From Dehalococcoidia bacterium (lineage in GTDB: Bacteria > Chloroflexota > Dehalococcoidia > Tepidiformales > Tepidiformaceae): 64,000 bases of DNA. The position numbers and the translations under genes are program-made. The stretch covers positions 23,463-87,462 of the forward strand of contig JADYYG010000004.1 in assembly GCA_020853755.1 (NCBI GenBank), read 5' to 3'. Shown piece by piece: positions 8,299-16,974 of this stretch; position 1 is the first letter of the stretch; each line of letters begins with the position of its first letter. The notes beneath the pieces were generated by a model that saw only the letters and a program-made list of their open reading frames with translations, was not told the DNA's origin and searched no databases.

Positions 8299-9084
8299 CT
8301 AGGGCTGAATCAGCCAGCTTCCAGCCACCGTGGCAAAGCGGCTGGGCTGTTCGAGATTGACCAGGTGTCCTCCGTGGACAATGGTCTTTATGTCTGAGTT
8401 CGGGATGTGGCGCTTCCACACCCCCGCGTAGGCGGACGGGATGAACTTGTCCGCCGTTGAACCGACGATGAGCGTTGGCGCGGTAATGCGGCCGAGCCGC
8501 CGGGCGACGCCCGTGTCCGGGATAGGCCAGAGGAACTTGGCCGCCGCCTTGAGGTCCTTCATCTCCTGTACATAAATCTCGACCGGGTCGACCGTGCCGT
8601 CGCGAAGGATGAGGTTTTCGCGCATCTGGGGTTCGGCGAAGAGCACCTCGGTTGGCTTGCCGGGGTTCTGGGCGAACACGTCCTCGCCGCCAATCTCTTC
8701 GTCCCAGATGCCGACGGGGTTGGCGAGCACCAGACGGGAGACGCGGTCCGGGTAGAGCGCGGCCAGTTCGGCGGCGATCCATGCGCCGAAGCTGTGCCCA
8801 ACCACTCGCACCGACTGGAGCCCGAGGTAATCGAGGAAGTCCACGTAGTGGAGCACCAGGTCGAGGCCGTTATCGACGTCGTCGAGGCCTTCCGATGGCC
8901 CGAAGCCGGGGTGATACGGAGCGATGATGTCGAACTTGGTCGCCAGTTCGGAGAGGGCCGGTTCCCAGCCCTGCATGCCGGCGATGTGATGGAGGTAGAG
9001 GACGGACTCTCCGGCGCCGCCGCGGAAGTAGTGGACCGGCGCTGTGCCCTCTCGGACGACTGCGGTGAGTTGCTGCATGCTCAT
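8299..9084 (-). CDS. Alpha/beta hydrolase
   Basis: A 261-residue alpha/beta-fold hydrolase with a full catalytic triad: nucleophile Ser98 in GHSFG, acid Asp212 in STADKF and His240 in HGGHLVN. An oxyanion-type YLHHIAG occurs near residue 30. It overlaps the upstream LLM oxidoreductase gene by ATGA (9081-9084), so the two are coupled and may act on the same pathway, perhaps ring-cleavage or ester products made by the flavin enzyme. Substrate not known. Confidence 0.88.
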   Translation of the reverse strand: MSMQQLTAVVREGTAPVHYFRGGAGESVLYLHHIAGMQGWEPALSELATKFDIIAPYHPGFGPSEGLDDVDNGLDLVLHYVDFLDYLGLQSVRVVGHSFGAWIAAELAALYPDRVSRLVLANPVGIWDEEIGGEDVFAQNPGKPTEVLFAEPQMRENLILRDGTVDPVEIYVQEMKDLKAAAKFLWPIPDTGVARRLGRITAPTLIVGSTADKFIPSAYAGVWKRHIPNSDIKTIVHGGHLVNLEQPSRFATVAGSWLIQP

Positions 9085-10331
9085 GCCCGCACCCCCGTCG
9101 CGGCCTGCTGGCGAATCGCGCGCGGTTCGGCCGTTTCACTGAGGGGCTTCGGCGACCAGTGGTCTTCGTATTCGGCCCAGAGGTGGCGGAGGCGCGGCAT
9201 CACCTGCTCGGCGAATAGCGTGGTGCTCTTTTCGCACTTGTCCCGCGGCATGTCGCCGATGTGCATCAGGCAGAACACATGGCCGACGCTGAGCGACTTA
9301 ATCATGTGTTCCATCTGCTCGGTTACCTGGTCCGGGTTGCCGGCGATGAGGAACCCCTCGTCCACGCACTGTTCGAATGACTTGCCGACTGCGCCGCCGG
9401 AGCTCACGCCGCCGACCTGGGACTTCAGGCCCGCGCGGATGGTGGCTTCCGTGCGGTAGCCGGGGGCATCCGCGAAGCCGGGATAGACGTGGAGGCAGCG
9501 CTCGAAGAAGTAGCGCGCATGGTCGAAGTAGCTGTCCTTCGCCTCGGCCTCGCTGTCCGCGACGATGATTTGCTGGGCGAAGGATGCCTGGTAGGGGTTG
9601 AATTCGTGGCCGAGTTCGCGCACGCGGTCATGGAACCCGTTCATGAGCTGGGCGCCACGCTTGAAGCCGCTGAAGCTCAGGTAGCTGTAGTTGTAGTTGT
9701 TTTCGGCGCAGAAGTCCCAGGTCTCGACGGAGCCGCCGCCGGGGATCCAGATCGGCGGGTGGGGCTTCTGGATGGGACGCGGCCAGACGTTCACATAGCG
9801 CAGACGGTTGAACTTGCCGTTCCACGGGAAGACGTCCGGGTCGGTCCAGGCGCGAATGATGAGGTCGTGGTTCTCCTGGTAGCGCTCACGGAGGGTCGCC
9901 GGGTTCGCTCCGAAGGCGTAGTTCGTGTCCATCGAGGTGCCGACCGGGAAGCCGGCGATGAGCCGCCCACCAGAGATGACGTCGAGCATCGCCATCTCTT
10001 CGGCAACACGCGTGGGCGGGTTGTAGAGGGCGATGGACTGGCCGAGAAGGATGATGCTGACGTCGCGAGTGCGGCGCGCGAGGGTGGCCGCCATCAGCGC
10101 CGGGGACGGCATCAGGCCGTAGGCGTTCGCGTGGTGCTCATTGACGCCGATGCCATCGAACCCGAGGTCGGCGGCGAATTCGAGCAGGTCGAGGTAGTCG
10201 TTGTAGATGGCGTGACCCTTCACCGGGTCATAGAGACGGGAGTCAACATCAACCCAGACGCTGCGATGCGTCTGCCGGAAGTCCTCCGGCAAGTATGGGT
10301 ACGGCATGAGATTGAACCAGTGGAACTTCAC
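9081..10331 (-). CDS. LLM-class flavin-dependent oxidoreductase
   Basis: A 416-residue luciferase-like (bacterial luciferase fold) flavin enzyme. It starts MKFHWFNLMPYPYLP and has conserved GFDGIGVNEHH and GGRLIAGFPVG stretches. The GTG at 10331 is the first in-frame start and follows a GGGGGATCTGG stretch. The gene overlaps the alpha/beta hydrolase gene downstream. Family members are reduced-FMN monooxygenases or F420-dependent enzymes; no F420 gene is in view, so an FMN enzyme served by a flavin reductase (one is at 16198) is possible. Substrate unknown. Confidence 0.9.
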   Translation of the reverse strand: MKFHWFNLMPYPYLPEDFRQTHRSVWVDVDSRLYDPVKGHAIYNDYLDLLEFAADLGFDGIGVNEHHANAYGLMPSPALMAATLARRTRDVSIILLGQSIALYNPPTRVAEEMAMLDVISGGRLIAGFPVGTSMDTNYAFGANPATLRERYQENHDLIIRAWTDPDVFPWNGKFNRLRYVNVWPRPIQKPHPPIWIPGGGSVETWDFCAENNYNYSYLSFSGFKRGAQLMNGFHDRVRELGHEFNPYQASFAQQIIVADSEAEAKDSYFDHARYFFERCLHVYPGFADAPGYRTEATIRAGLKSQVGGVSSGGAVGKSFEQCVDEGFLIAGNPDQVTEQMEHMIKSLSVGHVFCLMHIGDMPRDKCEKSTTLFAEQVMPRLRHLWAEYEDHWSPKPLSETAEPRAIRQQAATGVRA

Positions 10332-10444
10332 CCAGATCCCCCGAACGGCAGTTCCTTGGAAGCTAATTGGGGCGGGCAGGCGTTCCGAGGTCCTTTAGGA
10401 CACGAAAGCGGGACCAAGCGGGCTAAGTCGGTTCGGGCGCGCGC

Positions 10445-11083
10445 TCAGCCGATGCAATACTCGCAGACGGCGTCGCCATCCGGGCGGTGCTTCGTCCGTG
10501 TCACGGCGCCCGGGAAAGCCGTGCGAATGGCGCTTGACTCCACTTCGCAGATCCGCGGGAACTCCGTTGCGACGCGCAATACCGGGCAATGGCGCAGGGT
10601 GATGGTCGCAGGGCCGTCGCCGGTCACTTCAAGGAGTGGGAAGTACCCAGACTGGTCGAGCAGTTCAACCAGTTGTTCGAGGCGGTTCTCCCGGTCCGGT
10701 GCGTTGACCCGGTCTCCGACGAGCTCGTCCTGCGCTTTCGAGATCTTGTTGAAGACGCGGTCGAACAGTTCTTCTCCTTCGCCGGCGAGGGCGCGCAGGA
10801 CCTCGTTTGCGACGAAGGCGTACTGCTGGGGGAAGAGGTCCTCGCCCTGTGTGGTGAGGCGAAACACGTGACGCGGGCGGCCCGGCCCTTCGCGGACCCG
10901 GATGTAACTGACGAGGCCCTGGGCTTCGAGCGCGAGCAGGTGCTGGCGCACGGCGCCGGGGGAGAGGAACGTCTCCTCGGAGAGCCGGTCGATGGTTATT
11001 TCGCCGCGATCCTTCATGGCGGCAAGGAGCGCCTGCCGCGTTGGGCTCAAGAACTGAAGGCTGCCGCCACCCCTGGACGCCAT
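10445..11083 (-). CDS. Winged-helix regulator with SufR-like cysteines
   Basis: A 212-residue transcription factor. An N-terminal winged helix (about 10-75) has recognition-helix sequence LSPGAVRQHLLALEAQGLV followed by the RPRHVFRLT wing. The C-terminal half carries four cysteines spaced C-x12-C-x27-C-x2-C (HCP...CEYC), a pattern close to the [4Fe-4S]-binding SufR regulators. An iron-sulfur or redox signal is therefore plausible. It is transcribed toward the LLM oxidoreductase gene, which may be its target. No suf genes are in the window. Confidence 0.8.
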   Translation of the reverse strand: MASRGGGSLQFLSPTRQALLAAMKDRGEITIDRLSEETFLSPGAVRQHLLALEAQGLVSYIRVREGPGRPRHVFRLTTQGEDLFPQQYAFVANEVLRALAGEGEELFDRVFNKISKAQDELVGDRVNAPDRENRLEQLVELLDQSGYFPLLEVTGDGPATITLRHCPVLRVATEFPRICEVESSAIRTAFPGAVTRTKHRPDGDAVCEYCIG

Positions 11084-11126
11084 AAGCTGATACCCCCGAA
11101 GGGAGTGAATGCTACGGGACGGCGGG

Positions 11127-12116
11127 CTATTCCGTCAGCATTCTTAGCGCGTACTCCATGTTCGTCTTCATCGAAGGCTTGATGTCCTCCCAGTGCGGGT
11201 CGTGCCGCTTGCCCCGGCGGTGCAACGAGAGGTTGAGGCCGCTGATGATGGCGAACTTGTACATGGCGAGCGCCTTGAACCAGTTGAGGTTGCCCTCGAC
11301 GGGTCCGTAGGCGTCACGGTAGAAGGCTTCGAGTTCGTCCCCGTGGGGCATGCGGCCGGCCATGTCATGGGCCCAGGCCTCCGGGTCGCTGAAGGCGCAG
11401 ATCCAACCGACGTCGTTCAGAGTGGGGCCGATGCCGCAGAGTTCCCAGTCGATGACGGCGAGCAACTTGGCCTCGGCGGAGTAGAGCAGGTTCGACCACT
11501 GAAAGTCGCCGTGATAGATGCCGATGCGGGCGTCATGCGGGATCTTGTCGAGCAGCAGTTGGCGGACGCGCGGCTGGAGGGCAAGCAACTGCTGTTCGGC
11601 CGCGCGTTCGTAGAAGCGGTCCCAGCGGGCCACGTCGAACTCGTAGCCCCAGTACTCGCCGAGGTAGGGCGCTTTCGCCGGGTCCACCTTGTGAATCGAC
11701 GCCAGCGCGGTCATCGCATCACGGGCCATCTCCCGGAGCTGCGCTTCGCTGAACTGGAGCGGCCACTCGTCTTTGAGGGTATCGCCGTTGAGGCGCGGCT
11801 GGATGAAGTAGGGGTCGCCGAACCAGTCTTCCTCGGCGCTTGCCCAGAGGATCGGCGCGTGGGGAACGGCCGTATCCACCATGGCGCGGATTGCGGCCAC
11901 CTGGCGCATGACGTCGCCTGTGCCTTCGTGCTTCACGCCCGGCGGGGGCAGGCGCAAGAAGTAGCTAGCTTCGAGGCCATGCGAAACAATGTCGAAGAAG
12001 TACGAGAAGCCGGCGTGGCCCGGGCCGGGCTGGACGCCGCGAACGGTTGCGCCGGGGTCATCAAGCTTCACCCGGGCGAACCGTTCGAGGCGCGCCGAGA
12101 GTTCGTCGAGCTCCAT
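11127..12116 (-). CDS. APH-family phosphotransferase
   Basis: A 329-residue protein of the aminoglycoside phosphotransferase/choline kinase fold. The Brenner motif HGDFQWSN (202-209) supplies the catalytic Asp204, and the DWELCGIGP motif gives the Mg-binding Asp223. It is flanked by an acyl-CoA dehydrogenase gene, as in the ACAD10/11 group where a kinase of this type phosphorylates 4-hydroxyacyl-CoA ahead of the dehydrogenase. By that comparison it is more likely a fatty-acid enzyme than a resistance gene. A GGAGG lies five bases before the ATG. Confidence 0.85.
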   Translation of the reverse strand: MELDELSARLERFARVKLDDPGATVRGVQPGPGHAGFSYFFDIVSHGLEASYFLRLPPPGVKHEGTGDVMRQVAAIRAMVDTAVPHAPILWASAEEDWFGDPYFIQPRLNGDTLKDEWPLQFSEAQLREMARDAMTALASIHKVDPAKAPYLGEYWGYEFDVARWDRFYERAAEQQLLALQPRVRQLLLDKIPHDARIGIYHGDFQWSNLLYSAEAKLLAVIDWELCGIGPTLNDVGWICAFSDPEAWAHDMAGRMPHGDELEAFYRDAYGPVEGNLNWFKALAMYKFAIISGLNLSLHRRGKRHDPHWEDIKPSMKTNMEYALRMLTE

Positions 12117-12187
12117 TCCTACCTCCAGAATGGGAACGAGGCGGCGGGTGGATGCCCGCCGCCTCGCGATCGGTCAGCTATTGGTTG

Positions 12188-13426
12188 TTACTGGATGCCG
12201 AAGTCCCACTTGTTGCCGGCCTTGAAGCTCTGGAGGATGCGGCGGGAGACCACCATGCGGTGCGTCTCGTCCGGGCCGTCATAAATGCGAGCGCCGCGGG
12301 CGGCACGGTACATGCCCTCGAGCGGGGTATCGCCCGAGACGCCGCGGGCGCCATGCACCTGGATCGCGCGGTCGATGACGTCGTGGAGGATCTTCGCGCC
12401 GAAGAACTTGATGGCCGAGATCTCGACCCGGGCTTCGTCGCCCGTGTCGATCTTCTTGGCGGCGCTGAGGGTGAGGGCGCGGGCCGCCTGGATTTCGACG
12501 TAGGAGTCGGCGATCCAGTTCTGGACGGTCTGCTTCTCGGAGAGTGTCGAGCCGTAGACCTCGCGGGTGAGCGAGTATTCGACCATGAGTTCGAAGGCGC
12601 GCTGCATCTGGCCGAGCCAGCGCATGCAGTGGTGGATGCGCCCCGGCCCGAGGCGCTTCTGGGCGATGCGGAAGCCGCCGCCGGGTTCGCCGAGGATGTT
12701 GGTGATCGGGACGCGGACGTCGGTGTAGCGGATTTCGGCGTGGGAGCCGTCGGTTTCGCCCATCACGGGTACCGGACGGACGATTTCGAAGCCGGGCGTG
12801 TTGGTCGGGACGACGATCTGGCTCATCCGGCGATGGGGCGGCTGGTCAAGTTCGCTCGCGCACATAACGATGGCGAAGGTGGAGCCTTCGCCCTGGCTGC
12901 TGAACCACTTGTGGCCGTTAATCACCCACTCGTCGCCGTCGCGGCGGGCTGTGGTCTGGAGGTTCGTCGGGTCGGCGCCGGAGACTTCCGGCTCGGTCAT
13001 CGAGTAGCAGGAATAAATGTCGCCGTTGACGAGCGGCTTCATGTACTTGTCCTGGAGGTCCCTCGATCCGAATTGCCAGAGGATTTCGGCGTTGCCGGAG
13101 TCGGGCGCCTGGGAGCCGAAGGCCATCGGGGCGATGGGGCTGCGGCCGAGGATTTCGTTCATGTAGACGTAGGGCATGAAGCCGATGCCCATGCCGCCGG
13201 CTTCGGACGGCAGGTGCGGCGCCCACATGCCCATGGCCTTGGTCTTGGCCTGGAGTTCTTTCATCTTCTTCACGCCGGCTTCGCTGCGGCGCGGGCTGTT
13301 GTGGTGGAAGAAGGGTTCGTTCGGGTAAACGTCTGACTCCATGAAGGCTTTCACCTTCTCGCGGAGGTCGAGAACCTCTGCGTCAGTCAGCTTGCGGTCG
13401 GTTCCATGTGCGTGTGGGGCAGTCAT
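12188..13426 (-). CDS. Acyl-CoA dehydrogenase
   Basis: A 412-residue FAD enzyme of the acyl-CoA dehydrogenase family, which desaturates acyl-CoA at the alpha-beta position. Visible family blocks are CYSMTEPEVSGADPTNL (the FAD-binding SMTEP motif), WVINGHKWFSS and the C-terminal QVHGARGVSGDTPLEGMYR. It lies on the minus strand, upstream of the APH-type gene and divergent from a second acyl-CoA dehydrogenase. It resembles the ACAD10/11-like branch in length. Chain-length specificity cannot be read. Confidence 0.92.
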   Translation of the reverse strand: MTAPHAHGTDRKLTDAEVLDLREKVKAFMESDVYPNEPFFHHNSPRRSEAGVKKMKELQAKTKAMGMWAPHLPSEAGGMGIGFMPYVYMNEILGRSPIAPMAFGSQAPDSGNAEILWQFGSRDLQDKYMKPLVNGDIYSCYSMTEPEVSGADPTNLQTTARRDGDEWVINGHKWFSSQGEGSTFAIVMCASELDQPPHRRMSQIVVPTNTPGFEIVRPVPVMGETDGSHAEIRYTDVRVPITNILGEPGGGFRIAQKRLGPGRIHHCMRWLGQMQRAFELMVEYSLTREVYGSTLSEKQTVQNWIADSYVEIQAARALTLSAAKKIDTGDEARVEISAIKFFGAKILHDVIDRAIQVHGARGVSGDTPLEGMYRAARGARIYDGPDETHRMVVSRRILQSFKAGNKWDFGIQ

Positions 13427-13593
13427 GTCTGGGCCTTCCTGAGAATCGAGTTATGGCGAACGCACTGTACCCCTTGAGGAAAGGGCAAGCTATACCACCG
13501 GGAATGGTCGGGTGGGCGGCGATTGTTACGGCGCGGGCCCCTACCATGCGGTAAACTCACGGGCAGAACGTCCCGAAATGGCAGGTTCGACGC

Positions 13594-14766
13594 ATGGAGT
13601 TCAAGTTCAACGCAGAACATAACGCGCTTCGCAGTGAAGTGCGCGCATTCCTTGCCGAGGCGCTTCCCTCGGACATGGGCGCCGGCCCCGTGCGGCCGAC
13701 CAGCCAGGAAAACTGGCCCGAGCAGATCGACTTCGCGAGGAAGCTCGCGGCGAAGGGCTGGGTAGCCCCGGCCTGGCCGAAGGAGTATGGCGGGCAGGCA
13801 TGGTCCCACATCATGCAGATGATCTTCAGCGAGGAACTCTCCTACGCCGGCGCGCCGGATGCCGGACGCGTCTTCAACGTCGGCATGATCGGCCCGACGC
13901 TCATCGTCCACGGAAACGAAGAGCAGAAGCGCGAGCACCTGCCGCGCATCACCAACGCCGAGGTCATCTGGTGCCAGGGCTACAGCGAGCCAGGCGCCGG
14001 GAGCGACCTTGCGAGCCTCCAGACCCGTGCCGTCCGCGACGGTGACGACTACGTGGTCAATGGACAGAAGATCTGGACCACCGGGGCGCACCATGCCGAC
14101 TGGTGCTTCCTCCTCGTGCGCACCGACCCTGATGCGCCGAAACACAAGGGCATCTCGTTCCTCCTCGTCGATATGCAGTCGCCGGGCATCCAGGTCCGGC
14201 CGATCGTCAACATGGCCGGGTTCCACGAGTTCAACGAAGTGTTCTTCGAAGACGTCCGCGTCCCGGCGCGGAACCGTGTGGGCGAAGAGAACAACGGCTG
14301 GTACGTCGCCATGACGCTGCTCGACTTCGAACGGTCGAACGTGGCCTCGATTGCCGCGAACCAGCGCCAGCTCGAGCTGCTCATCGCCGATATGCAGGCG
14401 CGCAAGCCCGGCGGCGTCTATCGCGACATCCTGCGCCACCGCCTCGCCGACATGTGGCTTTCGAACGAGACTGGCCGCCTGCTGAGCTACCGCACCGCCT
14501 GGATGCAGGAAGCGGGCCGGATGGCGAACTACGAAGCCTCGGTGATCAAGGTGTTCGCGACCGAGTTGGCGGCGAAGATCACGAACTTCGGCGTCAACCA
14601 GCTTGGCCCGGCGGGCGCGCTCGAACCTGACTCAAAGTACGCCGTGATGGACGGCAACATGGAGAAGGGCCACCTGGTGAACGTTTCGCCGCAGATCTAC
14701 AGCGGTTCGAGCGAGATCCAGCGCAACATCCTCGCCACGCGCGGCCTCGGCCTGCCGAGGGACTAG
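13594..14766 (+). CDS. Acyl-CoA dehydrogenase
   Basis: A 390-residue acyl-CoA dehydrogenase of a different branch from its divergent neighbour. It shows GYSEPGAGSDLASLQTR (FAD/substrate motif), YVVNGQKIWTT and a C-terminal IYSGSSEIQRNILATRGLGLPR (positions not unusual). The 167-base gap to the neighbour must hold both promoters. The C-terminal IQRNI-type ending is the usual CoA and FAD contact region of the family. Confidence 0.93.
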   Translation: MEFKFNAEHNALRSEVRAFLAEALPSDMGAGPVRPTSQENWPEQIDFARKLAAKGWVAPAWPKEYGGQAWSHIMQMIFSEELSYAGAPDAGRVFNVGMIGPTLIVHGNEEQKREHLPRITNAEVIWCQGYSEPGAGSDLASLQTRAVRDGDDYVVNGQKIWTTGAHHADWCFLLVRTDPDAPKHKGISFLLVDMQSPGIQVRPIVNMAGFHEFNEVFFEDVRVPARNRVGEENNGWYVAMTLLDFERSNVASIAANQRQLELLIADMQARKPGGVYRDILRHRLADMWLSNETGRLLSYRTAWMQEAGRMANYEASVIKVFATELAAKITNFGVNQLGPAGALEPDSKYAVMDGNMEKGHLVNVSPQIYSGSSEIQRNILATRGLGLPRD

Positions 14767-14789
14767 GTCCGCGCTGGTAGAATGGCAGT

Positions 14790-15362
14790 ATGAGCACGAG
14801 CCCTCTCTCAACCGAACGGCTGCTGACCGCCGACGAGTTCTGGGAACTGCCTGAACCGGAGCATGGCGGGCGCATGGAACTCGTCGCAGGGAGGGCGGTG
14901 ACGGAGATGCCAGTTGGAGAGCGTCACGCTGCGATTGCCGTCGAGTTAGCAGCCATGCTGCTTGCCTTTGTGAAGGCACGCGGGTTGGGCCGGGTCTACG
15001 TCGAGCTCGGCCATCGCCTTTCTCAAAACCCGGACACGGTTCGTGCCCCCGATGTCTCGTTCCTGCCCCGGCCTGCCGGTTCGTCGATGGGTGTGAGGTA
15101 TGTCGACGAGCCACCTCGGCTCGCAGTGGAGATCATGTCCCCTGATGACCGGGAGAATGATGTGGCTGCGAAGGTGGAAGAGTATCTCGACGCCGGGTCT
15201 GAACGAGTCTGGATCGTTCGACCGACGAACAAGACGGTGACGGTGCACCGCCCCGGCGGCGACTCGCACACCTACACGGGGAACGATGTGCTGACCAGCG
15301 CCGACGCCGCGTTCGAGGTTGATGGCTTTAGCCTGCCGCTCGAACAGCTCTTCGCCGAATGA
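14790..15362 (+). CDS. Uma2 family endonuclease-like protein
   Basis: A 190-residue protein of the Uma2 (DUF820) group with a PD-(D/E)xK-like nuclease core. Core residues in order are Glu30 (MELVAG), Asp88 (APDVSF), Glu114 in AVEIMSP and Lys128 in AAKVEEYLDAG, ending in the WIVRP...VTVHRP strand pair. These proteins are common as single copies in cyanobacteria and Chloroflexota. No partner gene is visible, and the cellular role is not settled. Confidence 0.85.
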   Translation: MSTSPLSTERLLTADEFWELPEPEHGGRMELVAGRAVTEMPVGERHAAIAVELAAMLLAFVKARGLGRVYVELGHRLSQNPDTVRAPDVSFLPRPAGSSMGVRYVDEPPRLAVEIMSPDDRENDVAAKVEEYLDAGSERVWIVRPTNKTVTVHRPGGDSHTYTGNDVLTSADAAFEVDGFSLPLEQLFAE

Positions 15363-15396
15363 CGCGCCGGCACGTCCAACTGGCGGCCGGCCGGCA

Positions 15397-16179
15397 GTGA
15401 CCACGCCGCTCTACCGCGAATCGAGCGCCGTGCTGCGCGATGCGCTGGCGCAGCAGATGGGCTGCAGTCCCGGCGACTACCAGTCACACCAGGTCACAGT
15501 GGTTGAGCGCCCGGTAGATTCCCGAGAGCCGCATCTCGCGCTTGTTACGACGATGGGTGCCGGGTCGGTCGTTTCGGTGCGCGATGCGCGGCTCATTCCC
15601 TGGGCTCAGGAGCACGCTCCTCCTGTCAACCGCAACCAGCAGATCTTCCTCCCGTCGTTCCTCGAAGGGATGGCCGGTTTCGCGCGAGAATTGGGGTTCG
15701 AAGGCGCGAAGTCGCACAGCGCGAGCGGCGGATGCGTGCTTGCCGAGGAACTCCCGGCGCAGCCGCTGCCTGCCGGGTTCACGGTGCGGGAGCTGTCGCT
15801 CGAAGCGGCGGCGGCGCTCCGTGAGGATGGTCGCTTCGACAATGCGCTTGGTGAGGCAGACGAACAGCGTCGGATTGCCCGGTCGCGGACAGCGTTTGCT
15901 GTAACAGCGTCCGATGGAAGCACGGCCGCGGTGTGCGGTGTCTGGGACCAGTATCCTGGCATCGATGAGATTGGCCTGGATGTGGCGAGGGAGCACCGTG
16001 GCAGCGGCCTTGCTTCGGTTCTGACGATCCACGCCGTCCACTGGATTCGCCAGCAGGGCCGATGGCCGATCTACACCTACGGGTTCACCAACGTTCGCTC
16101 CATGAACAACGCCCTGCGCTGCGGCTTCCGGCCGCTGTGGTTTCTCTCGGCGGTGTACGTACCCGCGGATATGCGCTGA
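15397..16179 (+). CDS. GNAT family N-acetyltransferase
   Basis: A 260-residue protein whose C-terminal half is a GNAT domain: EIGLDVAREHRGSGLASVL gives strand 4 and the acetyl-CoA-binding R/Q-x-x-G-x-G/A-like turn (EHRGSGLA), and NVRSMNNALRCGFRP follows. The N-terminal 130 residues are weakly conserved and may bind substrate. GTG 15397 is the first in-frame start after the Uma2 stop at 15362. The ribosome binding site is weak. Confidence 0.8.
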   Translation: MTTPLYRESSAVLRDALAQQMGCSPGDYQSHQVTVVERPVDSREPHLALVTTMGAGSVVSVRDARLIPWAQEHAPPVNRNQQIFLPSFLEGMAGFARELGFEGAKSHSASGGCVLAEELPAQPLPAGFTVRELSLEAAAALREDGRFDNALGEADEQRRIARSRTAFAVTASDGSTAAVCGVWDQYPGIDEIGLDVAREHRGSGLASVLTIHAVHWIRQQGRWPIYTYGFTNVRSMNNALRCGFRPLWFLSAVYVPADMR

Positions 16180-16197
16180 AGCTGAACTGACCCGGGG

Positions 16198-16767
16198 TCA
16201 GCCGCCGTACTCCCAGCCCAGTTCGCGTTCGATGAGCATTTCGCCGGGGCGGACGCGTTCACCGTCGAGGCAGGTCCCGACGACGATCGTGTGGTCGCCC
16301 GTTTCATGGAACGAGACAGCCTCGCAGGCGATCCAACCGAGCGCCTCGTCGAGCACCGGACAGCCGTTGTCGTGCAGGCCGTGAGGGATAGTGGCCAGCT
16401 TGTCGATGACCTTTGCCGCCGCTTCTTCGGAGCGCCCGCGAATCTTGCTGGCTTCCGAAGGCATCACCACCTTGCGGGCGATCTCGATGCCGTCCTTTTC
16501 GTGGAGCAGGTTCACCGTGAACGCCCGCGTCTCCTTGATGAAGCGGAGCGTACGGGCGTCGTTCTCGATGGAGACCGCGAGCAGGCGCGGTTTGAAGGAG
16601 ACCTGCATCACCCAGTCGGCGAGCATCGCGTTGAGCGCCCCATCGGCGGCGCGTGACCCGATCACGTGGACGCCGTAGCTGAGGGCGAGCAGCGCCTTTT
16701 CGACACCGGAGAGTTCGAGGGGCGAGCCGGGCAGGTTGGGGAGTTCGGGATGGGTCACGGTGAGCAT
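16198..16767 (-). CDS. Flavin reductase family protein
   Basis: A 189-residue FMN-binding split-barrel protein (flavin reductase-like). It has the family blocks ALSYGVHVIGS, NAMLADWVMQVSFKPRLL, and a GDHTIVVGTCLDGE strand near the end. Such enzymes reduce FMN with NAD(P)H and may serve the LLM monooxygenase gene 6 kb away, though they are not neighbours. The gene ends 18 bases from the convergent GNAT gene. Confidence 0.85.
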   Translation of the reverse strand: MLTVTHPELPNLPGSPLELSGVEKALLALSYGVHVIGSRAADGALNAMLADWVMQVSFKPRLLAVSIENDARTLRFIKETRAFTVNLLHEKDGIEIARKVVMPSEASKIRGRSEEAAAKVIDKLATIPHGLHDNGCPVLDEALGWIACEAVSFHETGDHTIVVGTCLDGERVRPGEMLIERELGWEYGG

Positions 16768-16815
16768 CCTGTGGTTGATTGCCGCCTATGTTGCCACGGG
16801 CCGCGCTGGCAGTTT

Positions 16816-16868
16816 GCCACGTTGGCGGTCATGAACTGGTTGGCACGCGATCGCAATCGGGCGTGCCA
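16816..16868. repeat. Two short palindromes upstream of the importer promoter
   Basis: GCCACGTTGGC (16816-16826) and TGGCACGC...GCGTGCCA (16841-16848 and 16861-16868, perfect 8-bp arms with a 12-base loop) lie in the divergent gap between the flavin reductase and the importer. They may be operators or hairpins. No known regulator motif was matched. Confidence 0.35.
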
Positions 16869-16899
16869 CGGCTTGTGTTCGAAGCATACCGGCGCCGCC

Positions 16900-16927
16900 G
16901 TGACAGCACGGGAGGCAGTGCTATACT
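16900..16927 (+). promoter_or_regulatory. Promoter of siderophore/cobalamin importer operon
   Basis: GTGACA (16900-16905, 5 of 6 to TTGACA), a 16-base spacer, then TATACT (16922-16927, 5 of 6). Transcription would begin near 16934, giving a leader of about 40 bases before the ATG at 16975. The leader has a purine-rich run at 16950-16963 but no classic Shine-Dalgarno motif. Confidence 0.55.
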
Positions 16928-16974
16928 CCGGTAATCTTGAGCTTTCACGAAGAGAAAGAGAAAACTTGGTAAGA

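Noticed and set aside
9489..10871. 460-codon plus-strand frame across the LLM oxidoreductase
   Set aside because: It runs antisense through a recognised enzyme and then through a regulator gene; no family features.
11127..12116. Antibiotic resistance by an aminoglycoside phosphotransferase
   Set aside because: Context with acyl-CoA dehydrogenases fits the ACAD10/11-like kinases better; APH fold alone does not show resistance.
12047..13336. 429-codon plus-strand frame opposite the acyl-CoA dehydrogenase
   Set aside because: Antisense shadow caused by high GC; the dehydrogenase motifs are on the minus strand.
16768..16974. Cobalamin riboswitch upstream of the BtuF-like gene
   Set aside because: The gap is short and the conserved cobalamin box was not found; only palindromes and a plain promoter are present.
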